Assembly: GCF_037975245.1 (NCBI RefSeq)
Contig: NC_092580.1
Span: 33,283,501-33,347,500, forward strand
Reading direction: 5' to 3'
DNA from: Apostichopus japonicus
Taxonomy: Eukaryota > Echinodermata > Holothuroidea > Aspidochirotida > Stichopodidae
Length of the DNA: 64,000 nucleotides
Under the pieces are notes generated by a model. The model worked only from the letters and a program-made list of their open reading frames with translations, searched no databases and was not told the origin of the DNA. Shown in pieces: positions 1 to 12,754 of the stretch (positions are counted from its first letter, which is position 1; the number at the start of each line of letters is the position of its first letter). The position numbers and the translations under genes were made by a program.

Positions 1-1
1 T

Positions 2-1070
2 TTATCGGAGCTTATAGATTTGAATCTTGACCGGACTCTGGTCACTAACACTGGTGCTATGCAACTCCATTCTCTGAAGAGACTTCAAGAGCTTAGTTTA
101 GCAGAAACAAAGTAGGTTTACCATTTTGATACTTTATGTGAAGTGTCTTAATCCTCCAATTATGTACAGAACGCTCAGAAATAAGTTACCTTCCTCTGCA
201 AACCATTCCCAAGTGTAGACTTGGAGGCATTATTATTTTGTCATGAGAAAAAAAAAAAAAAAATTCAATTTCTTCAAAATTTCTCTTTAACAGAATTACC
301 AGCAAGTTGTTAAAGAATGGCTGTTTGAATAAATGTGTACATCTGACACATCTTAACCTCAGCAGGACAAACGTATCCAGCATAGGTATGTTTCTTCAAA
401 CTTTCAGAACAGTCACGGTTTGTGATGCTTCTTACATGTGTCAATGTAATCAACAATTTTTAATAAACTTTTAGTTCTTCACTCTGGGTGATTATGTATT
501 GTTTTTTAAATGAAGTTTTCAATACCTTCTCCGACAAACCTCCACAATTGTGACCTGCCAACCGCTGATTGTCACACCCGTTCCATTTTTCATTACATTT
601 ACTTTGCAAACAAGTGAGAATAAGAAAGATAAGGACAAAGTCAATCGCTCTGTCAAGTGAGTTTTTCGCACAGAAATACAACTTTTATGCCAAAATATTT
701 TGTAAAGTAAAATGAAGCAGATATGTTGTAGTCAACAAAACCTGTAAAAGCAGTGATCTTTTGAGCCAGATCATGTTATTGCTGCTTTAGCAAGTTACCA
801 AATAATATTTTTAACGGGGTAAGAAAACTTTGATTTTGTTCTCATTGGACTCATGTTCTCTGCCTTTTTCTCTTCTTTTTTTCCATGTCAGGAATAGAAT
901 GTCTGATTTTACCCAAGCTGACTCATCTCAACTTGGATCAAACCTACGTCAAGGCAAGCGAGAAGGAGGAGTTGATGAGGAGATGTCCATCAATTAAAGT
1001 ACTCCGTCTCACCGGATTGAAGGAACCTCCGAGGTTTCTCGATGACGAGGATGATGATGTCAATGACTAG
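2..1070 (+). CDS. Leucine-rich-repeat protein, 3' end only (three exons)
   Basis: The gene enters from the left edge. I join three exons: 2-111, 294-385 and 892-1070. Each has GT/AG borders and the phases agree (codon AA|A across the first junction, G|GA across the second). Every exon carries LRR consensus of the type LxxLxLxxT: ELIDLNLDRT, RLQELSLAETK, HLTHLNLSRTNV, KLTHLNLDQTYV and KVLRLTGL. The spacing suggests about 23-28 residues per repeat, and LRRs generally form a protein-binding solenoid. The protein ends in an acidic tail (DDEDDDVND) before TAG at 1068-1070. No transmembrane segment is visible in this part. An AATAAA at 1768-1773 could be the poly(A) signal. Without the N-terminal part the subfamily cannot be named; a cytosolic or nuclear LRR protein is the likeliest reading. 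Confidence 0.8.
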
Positions 1071-3140
1071 ATTCTGCTAGAGTTGACCTCTTCTGGATCT
1101 TCATGATTCCGTGGAAGGGATTTACAGCAGTTGCTGATTGCTTGAGTGATATTGTGTGCTTTGAGAGGTATTTCTGAGGTTACCAATGATTATTTGTTGG
1201 GAGTGAGAGGGGGTGGAGGCGGGTGGGAGTAAATTGGGGTTTTACTAATGTAAAAACAGCAATCTATAGTTGTTTTAAAGTTGCTGACATTAACATTTTA
1301 TCTTTGCTAGCGGCCCACCAACTCTGTGTTCTTTGCTTAAAATCATTAATATTTCAAGCCGCCTGATCACAGCTTTGACACAACTCCGTCTTCATTACTT
1401 GGGAAGACCATGCTAAGTGGAGCAGTGTGTGTGTACATAAGACTACAACTTATCAATAGTTTGACATTTTTAGCTAGCACTGACAAAAACTGAACATGTA
1501 ATTTTTTTTCCAGACTGGCAGTTGTCAGTGTGCAGTGGTTGTTTCACAACTAAAGTTACCCAGTATTAAAGTCAAATGTAACCAATCAAGGGTCAGTAAT
1601 TTGACATGTGACCTTAAGGAGCATGGATCATTAGCAAAAGGCAGTCTTTTGTGTACTCTTGTCGGTTGTTTGGTGTGTCAGGGGTCAGTTGTTGGACAAA
1701 CAGGTAGGTCATGACGGCGTAGTTGAGTCCAGTCATGATCAATGGAGCAGTGTGCGGCGGGACTTTAAATAAACTGTGCTTTATTTATGACATGTTAGCT
1801 TTTGCTCAATCAAAATAGGTAGAACCTATATTACAGCTTTATACTTCTGACCCTGATTACAGCCACAAAGATTATACAAACAGGGCTAAATGTTAATTAA
1901 AACTTTGATCTGAGTCAACAATCCTCTGTTTGCTGCCCTGCCCCCTTAGTGACATAAGCAGACATGACAATCCCATGGGGGGGGGCATTGCAGATTGGAA
2001 GGGGTCGTGTTCTTCGCTGTTTGTACGATGGTGGAGAGTAACCTTGCACTTAACTTTAAGTACTGTGTTAAATATATACTATATGTAGCTGCACTGATAG
2101 ACACTGTACATGCCAAGATTATGAACGTCAAATTGTAACCACTTTTTCCAATAATTTTAGTCCACACAAACTCAGCAAACATGGCTGAAAATGAATACAT
2201 TAGAAGGAGGAAACATCAATTTGTATTTTGAGGTACTTTCAGAAAGGATTTCACCTAAATAAGAGAATACTGTACATTTCAAAACTTGAGCAAAGTTCGG
2301 AAATTTAACCCTTGCTCCGAGAGTTTTGACTCAAGACCTTTGCAAGTCGAAATTGATCTTATTCTGGCGGAATATGATGAAACTGTGGATGAAATCACAA
2401 ACAGTAGATGTAGGATGGAACTAAACCACAGATCAACATCAGAGAAATCATCATTAATGTTGTCATTAAGGTTAACATTTAATGCTCTTAGCCAACAAAG
2501 TTACCGTATACCATCCTACATCTAACAGACTACTTTAAGAATTGTGATTTGTATATGAAAAATAAACTTGGGGCTAGGTTTTAGTTGATTTGACTGAAAT
2601 AGTTGCTAGTGAGTTATGCCAAATAAATATATTGAGGAAAACATAACAGTTTTAACACAAAAGAAATAACTCTTTTTATTATTGCAACTAAATTGTTATT
2701 TCGTAGCATTTTTGCCAATTTCTATGGTGGAAGTAGCTATGTTTGTTACAACCATTGTTAATACAACTTAATCATTCTCAATGAAACAATATTAATTCAA
2801 AGTTTCTTTCTTTTTTTCTGGTGTTTGGCAATTTTAAGTGCAACACAGTGCTTTCCTGATGAGTAATGAAACATGTGTAGAGCCTAACATTAGCCTACCA
2901 CACTTTCTCAGCAGATGTGACTAGGCCTAACCTAATTTGCTTGTAAGGTTCAAGGCAGACGATGCTATTGTCATCCAGTGAATAAGTTTCATACCAGCTG
3001 AAGGAGCAGAAATATGGATAATGATATGAATCATATTATTAGTAAATTAAATCGAGGATCTCATACTAGTGCGTAGGAAGTCAAAACTGACATTGTATAA
3101 TGTGTGTGTATTTGTCCGTTCTGTTACTGTAACTTGTCAT
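1071..3140. other. Downstream and intergenic DNA without a recognised gene
   Basis: This begins with the presumed 3' UTR of the LRR gene. Short open frames at 1946-2200 (-) and 2286-2525 (+) show no family resemblance, no convincing splice context and no conserved motif, so I do not call them genes. A G-run lies near 1980. I see no other structure. Confidence 0.5.
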
Positions 3141-3143
3141 TCA

Positions 3144-3182
3144 GCCTCTGAAGAAGATCATGCTAGGATCGAAACGCCAGGC
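3144..3182 (+). ncRNA. Hammerhead-ribozyme-like motif (probable fossil)
   Basis: In order the sequence shows GCCT (3144-3147), CTGAAGA (3148-3154, matching the hammerhead box CUGANGA), a GATC...GATC hairpin (3156-3159 with 3167-3170), GAAA (3171-3174), CGCC, then AGGC (3179-3182), which pairs with the opening GCCT. This is the strand order of a minimal type I hammerhead: stem I, core, stem II, GAAA, very short stem III, stem I. Minimal hammerheads of this shape are known from Penelope-like retroelements. One extra A precedes stem II, and CGCC stands where CGUC is usual, so this copy is probably degenerate. No reverse transcriptase lies beside it. Confidence 0.45.
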
Positions 3183-3616
3183 CCTCTTACTTTCACACAT
3201 TGTATAATTTCATGTGTAACAACAAAAGACAAAAATCCAGCATTAGTGTAATACCGATTTATGTGAATCAGTGTGTTCATTCAAGGTCTGTTTAAATGCC
3301 TTTGATTGATGGGCACCTTTAATTTCACATAATCATAATAAAAAGTATTCTTATTAATCATTATAATATTGAATGAAAACTCAGGGTTCTTGGAACAATT
3401 TTACACTATCAAGAGTTACTTCAATATATATTTGTATTATATTTGAATTCCAGTGTTGTAATAGCTTATTCCTTGAAACATTTCTGCAGCTTTATGCAAA
3501 ATAAATAAAATTATCATATAATCGTCTTTGGGGATTTTTGGGGTCATATTCAAATAGTTTTTGTATGTGTGTATTTGATTGCTGGCTATGAAAAATTGCT
3601 ATTTGCTTTTTTGATT

Positions 3617-4920
3617 CATGAAATCAGGAACCATGCATAAACGGGCCTACATTCTTAATGTAATCAAATTACAGGTTCCTTTTTATGAAGGACCCCCTCA
3701 TATCCCTCCTAATGACCCCACCCTCATCCCCATACAGGTATGATGCCAGCTTTTGTCTCCATTTTAAGATTAAGAAAAACTAAGTTTAATTGAGTGACGT
3801 GCACAGAATTTAAAGGTGGGGGTACCAAATTCTAACTTCCCCAATGGCAGACTAAGTTAGGTAGAGGGCATTGTGGATGAAGAGGGCATTAATGGCAGAC
3901 AAAGTTAGTAGAGGGCGTGAACTGTTATGGATGTGACGATGTATGGGGGGTTCTCGTCTAGAAAAGAAAAACCTTAAAATTTTTCATGAAATCAGGAACC
4001 TTGCATAAACAGGGACAAATTAAAACGAATGACAATTGACTTTGCACAGGGTTAATTATCATTCGCGAATGACAACGAAGGACAGTGGTGAGAAGAGATA
4101 GAATGATTAAAGGAGTGGAGTAAATGCGGTTTTTGGTTTTCTGCGCAAAAATGATTTGAGGACAATCGCATGTTACGTGGTTGCAGGGTTTTGGTGTAAT
4201 TAACGGATAGAAACCACAGGGAATTTTTTGTGTGAGAATGCGCTTGAGTGCTGTGCTTTTTACCTCTGTAGATTTATATAGAAAGATAACTGAAGCCGTT
4301 TCAAGATCATAGTATTGTTAGTTTCTAACAATTAATATCGGAAAAATGACGTTAAATTTACTTTTTCAAATCAGACTTACAATTTCGCTTACTATAAAGT
4401 GCGTTTGTATCTTGTCCGTACTTTACTAGATCTGTAAGCCACGCACTTCGCGTCCACTCGGTTTGCGTGGCTTTAATATACCCACGAAATCTGAACTGTG
4501 ATATCCGGTTGAAGCAAATGTCTGTGCTGCACTGTCATTCGTTTTAGTCAACGCAATTTTTTAGTATGTACAACTTATTGTCATTCGTTATGTGTAACGC
4601 AATTGTCATTCGTTTTAGTAACACCCCATAAACAGACCAACATTCTGAACTATCAAATTACAGTTTTCTTTTCTGGAAGTACCCCTTCTTATCCCTCCTG
4701 ACGACCCCAGCTTTTGTCACCATCTTAAGATTCTTTAGTGACGTGCACAGGATTTTAAAAGTGGGGGTGCCAAATTCTAGCTTTCCCAATGGCAGATTAA
4801 GTTAAGTAGAGGGCGTGAACTGTTATGGATTTGACGATGTATGTTTCTTGCCTAGAAAAGAGAAACCTTAAAAAATTTCCACATGAAATGGTGTTTTCTG
4901 CTGTATATTTTTTATTCTCT
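3617..4920. repeat. Two tandem units of a ~365-bp repeat, the second split by a MITE
   Basis: Unit 1 (about 3617-3983) begins CATGAAATCAGGAACC and contains CAAATTACAG, CCAGCTTTTGTC, GTGACGTGCACAG, AATGGCAGA and GACGATGTATG. The same landmarks recur in the same order in unit 2 (3984-4020 continuing at 4618-4920), which the inverted-repeat element at 4023-4615 interrupts. A partial third start (ACATGAAATGG) follows near 4882. It has no coding potential. Unit identity looks around 80-85% by eye. Confidence 0.7.
4023..4615. mobile_element. Non-autonomous Tc1/mariner-like MITE (593 bp)
   Basis: Terminal inverted repeats are perfect over 16 bp: AAACGAATGACAATTG at 4023-4038 and its reverse complement at 4600-4615. 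Both ends are flanked by TA (4021-4022 and 4616-4617), the usual Tc1/mariner target duplication. The core GTCATTCG/CGAATGAC recurs inside both ends (near 4055, 4541 and 4578), like subterminal transposase-binding repeats. A 10-bp inverted repeat (4436-4445 with 4464-4473) can form an internal hairpin. No transposase frame is present. The superfamily rests on the TA duplication alone. Confidence 0.72.
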
Positions 4921-4924
4921 TTTG

Positions 4925-7860
4925 CCAAATTTTGTGTAATTGACTTCTAGATAACAAAGATAACAACATTACATCAGTCGCTTCCATTCATTACTTATCC
5001 TTGCGTAAAATGTGTTTGCTGACTCTGTGAAATCTTTTGTGAATTTCTTCAACAGGAACCGAAAAAGAAAGAAGAACACAAGATCCAAACTGACTAAGAT
5101 GCATTGAAAGTTTTAATCATCATAAATTAGAATGACATTCATTTAATAATAACAATAAAATCATTTTCACATCCATAACATTTCACTTAAAAGAAGGAAA
5201 AAAATGTCATAGTCGAAATGAATTTGACCCAATATTTTAGTATTCATCAAAATATGGTTTGGATATGATCCAGTAAGACATCCCGTTAAGTGATCTGTTT
5301 AAGACTCAGCATTCACGTTCAAACATTTTTTGGCAATAAAATTCATCATATGAAAGGCCCCCTCTCCTTCCCCTCTAGACCGTTAATCAAGAAACTTGAA
5401 AACGATACCCTAAATTTATTCGGTGATTTTCAGTTGTAAATTGGACTCGTTAATAACACTGTTGATGACCAAAAACCTCATTATTAAAATAAAATGCAGT
5501 ACTTAAATTATTCAATAATGAACATTCCTTGAGGACAGAAATGAAAAAAATGGATGTTGTCAGAACTAGGTTAATTAATTCTGCTACATTGGGAGAGAAA
5601 CACGTACAAGACAGGTCTTGTATACAAACTGGATAAGTTTATTGAAGATTTAAACATTTTATCAACATTTGAACAAAGATCTCAAAAATTGAAAGTGAAA
5701 TACGTTGTAGTAACAAAGCGTGGTTAATTTGATTTAAAATAAAAAATGGAGAATGGAGTATAAATTCTTTATTGCACAACCGGCCTATTCCCGATACATG
5801 GTAAAATATTTACACATGTATACCTTTGTTCCAGCCTTAAAGGAAAATACCAAATATAAATAAAACTTAATGAAATACAAAAAAAAAAAAAGTAACTAAA
5901 TTCTTTTCAATCTGCCCTCAGCTCAGTGTTATGGACTGTCTTTCTTTGGTTGACCCTTGAAAAGTTGATTTCATATTTTCCTAAAATGTCCAGACAATTG
6001 ATTAATCAATTGTGCAAACAATTATTCGAATATTAAAAATACTGCCCATAAAAGAGGGAAAGAAATTTGAAATCTTTCAAAAATGAAAAACAATTGAAGT
6101 AAATTATTTGACTAATGAAGATGATGCTGATATGAAATACATCTATTGTCCTATGTAGTGGGATGTATGTGTGTGTGGTAGGGGGGGGGGGGATGGTCAT
6201 GTTTCCAGCGGTAATATATGAGCAGGTATCACAACGGGTCCACTACTAAGGGGTTGAAAAAGCATAAAAAAAATTATATTTACAGCTTTTTGGTATGCCT
6301 TGTTAACGATAACAAATTAGCCCATATTGACCCAATGCCATCTGTTCGGGGATCAGAAATACGAAATGCCCCTTTGGATGAAAAACAAAATGCTTTCTTT
6401 CCGCGTGCCATCCCATCAATCAAACTCGTCTATGGGTGTTCCATCGATGTGTCATGCAGCCATGTCTTCACTTGGATCACGCATATCCCTCCAATCCATA
6501 GAAATGATGCTCCAATCACATCAGTAAATCCAACAACCAGATAAGAGCTTCATTCCGTGGATGATGTGTTTCCGATTCAAGGATTATACAAGTGTACTAG
6601 AATTGTTGGTGGCAGTGTTGAATAAAGTTATTCTGAAGCGAGGTCCTTTCAGCCCACCGTAGGAACCTACACTCAAGTTAGCCATCGATAAATTCGATAG
6701 GCTACAGAACGAGTCGCAAAGAGGGTCTCATACAGTCCTTGTCTTCCATTGCTTTAGGTGGGCTTTGGTCTGATGTGGGGAGCGAAATAATTTGAAACAC
6801 TGGAATGAAAATGAGGAAACAAAGATAATCTAACCTCTTGAATAAAAATTTGGAAATTGGTTGCGGTGTACCTATTTCTACCGCACCCAAATACGACTTG
6901 CAGCATACCGTCAAGTTCCTCATAATGTATGTACTACTGAGTAGCGAGCCTACTCTAACCTAATCAAATACGTTCGCATATTGCCATCTCCTACCCGTGA
7001 ACAAATATGCTTTAGCGACGTACTGTTTCTTACCTCAATAAATATGTTTACAGCGTTTCTACCCATAACTCATCAAACAAATATGCTCCATATTTTCTCA
7101 TACCTCATCACAAACGCTTGATATCATGCTCAATTGCGTGTTGCATTAATATGATACTTTTATTTAGGTTTAAATTAAAACAATTTACATTATAGTGAAA
7201 CTAAATGGCCTCACGTATTGACGCAGCCTATGCACACAACAGCTAACTGTTGAAAACGAAGCAGCTCGCTAAGAGTTAGGAGCACGTGTCATATGTTGCG
7301 CGTGTTTTCAATAGGCTAAGTACTATATTTACTAAGTTTACAACCTTGTAACTCAACATGAAATGTACAACTTCGCAGGTGAAAGCAAGTTAAACTCACA
7401 AAGGAAGCTGTACTAGGCATTCACGGCCACGATTTTCATGAGGGGATTGAAATGATGCTTAGGGTAAGTCATTCTAACTGCATTTTCCATCAACAAGTAC
7501 GTATTGTTTCCAACTTATCATTTTATACCTAACCCCACCGACCTGACACACATAGATCACACCACCGAAACACACTTACAACTTTGACAATATCGGGGAC
7601 GGTCCTCACCCACCCTTCCCCCAGAGAAAGTGAAAATTTAGAAGCCAAATGGTGCATTCTGATGGCACATTGACGCTTAGTAAAATAGCTTTATAATTAG
7701 ATCGACTTAAGATAAGGTTGTGTTAATAAATATTTCTGAATTTTTGTCTTACTTGGGATGTACCGTCCTTGATCATGCCCGCGTTCAGGGCCTTGAGGAG
7801 CGGTCTAGTCCCGCAACAACTGAATGTGAGCAATCTCCCGACTAGGAGTTAACCCCCCAT
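4925..7860. other. Intergenic DNA without a recognised gene
   Basis: This is mostly AT-rich single-copy-looking sequence. Around 5760-5880 there is a stretch resembling the reversed 3' end of a LINE (TTTATTGCACAACCGGCC), which I could not extend. An open frame at 6218-6544 and a possible minus-strand exon at about 6702-6823 (polypyrimidine-AG at its upstream side, stop at 6702) show no recognisable family. A G-run lies at 6181. Confidence 0.4.
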
Positions 7861-7870
7861 CTGCCCCCCT

Positions 7871-8508
7871 CAAGGGCGGCGGAACCGGGGGGCACAGGGG
7901 GCACTTTTCCTCAGGTTAAAAATGTGCCCTTTTTCTACATAAAAATTGAGGTGTCTCAAGTTAGTAAGAGAACCAGAATGAATACTCGGGAAGGGCCGTT
8001 TCCGGCCATCTGAGGGGTTTGTAAAACCAAAAATTTTCTTGTACGCTCCGCGCCAACTGATGGTGGCGCTCCGCTCAGATATTCGTGCATACAACTTTGC
8101 TAATCCTGGCTATGCCCCTGACTTTTAATGAATCTCTGTGGGTCAAACTCAAAGCTATTTCGACTGCAGGAAAACTTTGTTAAGATACTAACAAGAAATA
8201 AAATCTAATTCGGAAGATTCCTACATTAGCAACTAGCATGATTTCACCTCATTTGGTCTCAAAAGAAAACTACTTCCTTGTTTCCCAATTTGCACATTGG
8301 ATATTGCAGTGCTAGCATAAAAATTTTCCTTGAGGAGGAGGGGGGGGGGGGTTGATGGAGTGATGTGTATACGCAAATAAGATAATACAATAAGAGTTAT
8401 AAAGGGTGCTAAATATAAGGCTGCATCAGTCGAATCAAATTTCTGCAAAGTGCCCTTTGATGTCGGTGCCCCCCCCCCCCCAGATTAAAAGTGCTTCCGC
8501 CGCCCTTG
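7871..8508. mobile_element. hAT-like MITE (638 bp) with perfect 8-bp target duplication
   Basis: Terminal inverted repeats are perfect over 14 bp: CAAGGGCGGCGGAA at 7871-7884 and its reverse complement at 8495-8508. Both ends are flanked by GCCCCCCT (7863-7870 and 8509-8516), an exact 8-bp target-site duplication. TIRs that begin CA plus an 8-bp duplication are the hAT superfamily signature. The inside holds G/C runs, and the open frame at 7870-8094 (-) lies within the element and is not a gene. No transposase is encoded. Because the duplication sits in a C-rich run, part of the match could be chance. Confidence 0.75.
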
Positions 8509-8516
8509 GCCCCCCT

Positions 8517-11500
8517 TCACGCCGCTCTAAAGAGAAATGATCTCAAAGATTGAAATTAATACTCTTTGGAATTATATTGTACTCTATTTTCGAGAGAACT
8601 TAGTCACGGTACATCATAGCATACATCTGCAGTAATATTTACACATTTTCATACTGTTAAAAGTATTCAATTTTTCTTAATCAAGTTGACTCTCGTTATC
8701 GTGATATGACAATAATGATACAGCCTCCCATATAGCATATTTAAAATATCTAGGCTCAGGGCCGAATGAAAGTGACTTGAGATCGATCGTTCATTTTCGG
8801 GCGGAACCCAGTGCAGAAATGTATATTGAAAAGAAAAACAAGTATATATCTTACCGAGGGATAAATCGTGCAGCGTGAATGATATCGCTCAGTTCTCCTG
8901 TGAAGTACATCCCGCTCCATCACCGGGAAGAGATTAACCAGTCCTCTTCTGGCATTTGATTTAGTCCAAAACATGCGTGTCGAATACATGAAAGCCACTG
9001 TAGGCTACTACAAACTGTGGTTCAAACTAATGATTGCGTAAGTAATTATCTGAATTACGGAAGCTATGTTTCCACGTGGACATATATTTAATATGTTCTA
9101 TCATGGAGGTCTGTTTTTACCTCCATGGTTCTATTAACATCTTAATTCTCAGTTTTGTGGCTCTTCTTGCTTCACAATCAGACACTACCACGTAGGCCTA
9201 CGTAGTAATACTAATGACGCTCAGCTCACATTATATACTGTTGATGCGGCATGCAGCTGCATGGTGTGATTTGATATAGCTGTGTAAATAACACAGATTT
9301 ATAACAAACCAAACCCATTAACATGAGACAAAGGAATGAACGAAAGATTATCGGCTCATTGATGATGTCATTGCAGAGATGATCAAATTAGAAATAAAAC
9401 AATTATCGCTACAGATAAACAGAGGTACAACAAGATCTTGAAAATAATCATAAAAATCTCTAAAAGGTATCAAGATGTTATTCATACTTCCTGAGTGGCG
9501 GAAGTCATTAATAATATGCAAAATCATAAATAAAAAAATAAATACCGGTACGTTGCAGGGCGGTGGGGGTTGGGTGGGGTTTTGATGTTAGATTGATACG
9601 TATATACGTGCATCAACGACTTGTTTTTAGATGTAATTGTGAAAATGCTTGCACAAACGGCTACCAGAAAATTAAGTAAAATATCTCAACGCAGATATCC
9701 GCATCCTCATATCTTTCTCAGTGCTCCGCGGCATCTCAGAAGTTTAGTTAAGATAACATATATCTTCTCTTTGTGTGATCGATATAATGTGCCAATTAAA
9801 ACTTCATCTATAGAAGAACGAAAGAAATGAACCTACTGAGAAGAGGCTTGACTTAAGATTAATGTAGGACCAGGGAATTCGTTTTCTTGGTTTATGACTC
9901 CTCTCCAAGCCCCCAGCCCCCCCCCCCCCTCTCTCTCTGTCCCCGCTAAATATATATCAGGATATATATTAGGAGGTAAACTTATGCCTATGCTTCAAAT
10001 ACGTGGCGATATAGGTCCATTATATGACCGATAGAAGGCCCTTGTTTTATTTTATCTATATTTTAGACTGTGTCACACAAACGGTTCGAGACGGGTGTTA
10101 TCAAATTTATGGTTCAATTTATCATTAATTCAATATTTGAACAACTGTCACTAGTTTGCAGTCAGAGACTGGAAAAATTAGTGTGTAAAGTAAAACAGTG
10201 ATTTATTGACCTTTGTTCATCAATATTTGTGCAAATCGAATGCTTTGTCTAAAAACCATCTGAAATTATTATTTTACCACCTGCTGGCCCTATGAATATT
10301 CATCGATTTGTAAATATTGCATTATTATTCCCAAACTCTTGTGTTAGTTTCATTACCACCGTACTTCTGGTATGACAGGTGTGTACGTGAGGTCACAAAG
10401 CCAAACCAATGTCAGCAAACACGCCCAACGGCCGGATGCATAATTCAATTGGTAGATGATTTAGATCTGTACTCCTCAAGTAACTAGTTCACTTCCTACT
10501 TTCATGATTTGACAACTTTTCATGATTTGCTTGTAAGAGAACTAGTTTTCTGTCAGCCAGCTATGCGCTCATTTCGTTTTGCTTAGTGAAAATCAAACAA
10601 GCGCAGAACTAATCTCCCACAAAAAATGTAATTAGAACAATCTTGCGTTTTGACCTAAATTTATTGCAATTTATGTATGATGTACAATTTGGCGTCTAAA
10701 ATGTTATTTTTTCGGGGAGAAGGGAGAGAGGGATAGGTTGCGACTCCCAGACCCTCTACACGTGAGTCTGCTTCAAGGACCCCTGAGACACATCCATTCG
10801 TTTCTAAATTTCTGCATCCAACCCTGTCAAATATATGAAATGAATGGGTTTAAATGAACTATGTAGATCGTGTGCAATAACTATGAAGGACCGAAGTATC
10901 TATAAAAGCAGAGAAGAGTACAAGCAAATGTCTAACATAAGGATCAATATTTTCAGATCATATTGCTTTATTTTTCATAATATTCAATCAAACGCACATT
11001 CTACTTCATTACTCCTGAGTACCATAGAAAATTGTAAACCTAAACAAAAATGAATATATAAAAGAAGTTAAATGAAGATAAAATCGTCATTACCGTCATT
11101 AATAGTGAATACCAGACACGTACAGGTTAATGAAATGTATCAAAAAATTTGCTATGGTGAAGTCACAAGTGAGTTGGTATATGCCTTGGTTGTGTTGGTA
11201 TATGTGTAAAAACACACATACAAACACCCTCATGTCCACAGTGTGTGTACTTAAAAATCAGGAACACATCAACCAGGAGAGACTGAAGCATAACTTTGAC
11301 AAACAAAATAGTGGGTTTGATCTTTGACTTCTCTCACAACTCCCCCCCCCCCCAACCCCAAACTACCACCCAAAGCCCAATTTTCCATACTATAGCTCTA
11401 AAACACACTCAAGGAGAAACTTTAAATAATTGCTCTCTTCAGTGTAAAAGCATGTCATAGTTAGGCCTCAAGGAGGGAAGTTGGGAGTGCTACAGCGTAT

Positions 11501-12754
11501 ATCCTGAAGTCAATTAAGGGGAGGGGGGTAGGGATATATGGAAGAGAGAATGTATGGTCATTTTCATAGTATAAATAAGTTTTATTAATCAGAAAGAGAA
11601 GCATAGTGTGAGATGTTGTTCCAATTAATTTGTTACACTTGGCTTATTACATAAAACTCTGTAAGTAAAAATATGCAAAAAAAATGATTTAAACATAATT
11701 AAAGAGTAAAATAAAAGAATACATAATAAATCAGCTGCTTAAATCTTTTAGCTTAAAAATCACTAAAAGTAGTTCTCTTCCAATACGGAACTAAACATTG
11801 GTCATTTCATAGCTGATTGTATGAAGTCAGAGGACCAACTGTGTCTTTCTGTGTCTAAATATTTTACTGAAGTGAAACACCTTAATTACAGTCTGAAATT
11901 TCACCTCATATATTGAAAAGTAAAAAAAAACAATGTTTTCATCAACACTTTTTCTCAGTGTTTTGCACCAATACTGAGGAAATGACAGTAAAACACATAG
12001 CTGTGTCCACATTTGCATATAATATCATAATTATGAATTTTGTAGTCTGTACTCCAAAATAACAGGCTGAAAAGCTTGATGAATATTAAAATGAGTGATA
12101 TGGCCATATTTTTCATCATTATTTCATCACTTGAATAATTACTACTCAAATTATTTTCACATCTTATAAAATGTTCACATTACTCTCCACATAATATATT
12201 TCCACTGAACATTTTGCTTAGGACAATAAATTGTGTAGTAAGATAATTAATAAGACATTAATCTGTTACCTTAACTTGATATAATTACTCTTCATATTTA
12301 CAATTTATTACATATCTCAGTTTTGAAATTATAAAATTCACTATAAATCTGATCATGGAAACACACATCTCATCGTCATGTAACAGAAACAGGTTTCTGA
12401 ATACTAATAAATGTCAGACAGAAGAGAGCCTCTCCTCCCCACCCTTCCCTCCCCCAATACAGTATCAATCATATTTCCTCTGAACACCATGGCAAACTTA
12501 AATATATTCAACCAGTCATGTAACATATATGTATCATATATACTCTTTATCCACCTTTTTTTCTTTTAAAAGTAAAATTGGATTTTACAAAATTTAGTGA
12601 ATCTTTGAGAGAAGTAAAATGACATCAATCCTTCCCTCTTCACTCCTGACAACAATCAGCTGCCAAAGAGTGTGACCAGAAATCAAATACAGTTTTATCT
12701 ATACTTCAGACAGAGGTAAGGAGCACCGATAGTTGTATAAAAGTCCACGATATA
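8517..12754. other. Intergenic DNA without a recognised gene
   Basis: No conserved coding sequence was found. A minus-strand segment at 8855-8997 has an acceptor-like and a donor-like border and is open, but I recognise no protein family. Poly-C and poly-G runs occur near 9920, 11341 and 11520. On the minus strand an AATAAA at 12304-12309 lies about 450 bp past the carboxylesterase stop and is a candidate poly(A) signal for that gene. Confidence 0.4.

Noticed and set aside
1946-2200. 84-residue minus-strand frame with a hydrophobic stretch
   Set aside because: Lies in the probable 3' flank of the LRR gene, has a G-run inside, and matches no family I know.
6218-6544. 108-residue open frame on the plus strand
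   Set aside because: It starts in low-complexity sequence, has no known motif, and the reverse strand looks equally plausible. No splice or promoter support.
8855-8997. Possible internal exon on the minus strand (143 nt, AG and GT borders, open throughout)
   Set aside because: I recognise no protein family, and the only downstream candidate (about 6702-6823) gives an unremarkable tail. Splice-like borders alone are not enough.
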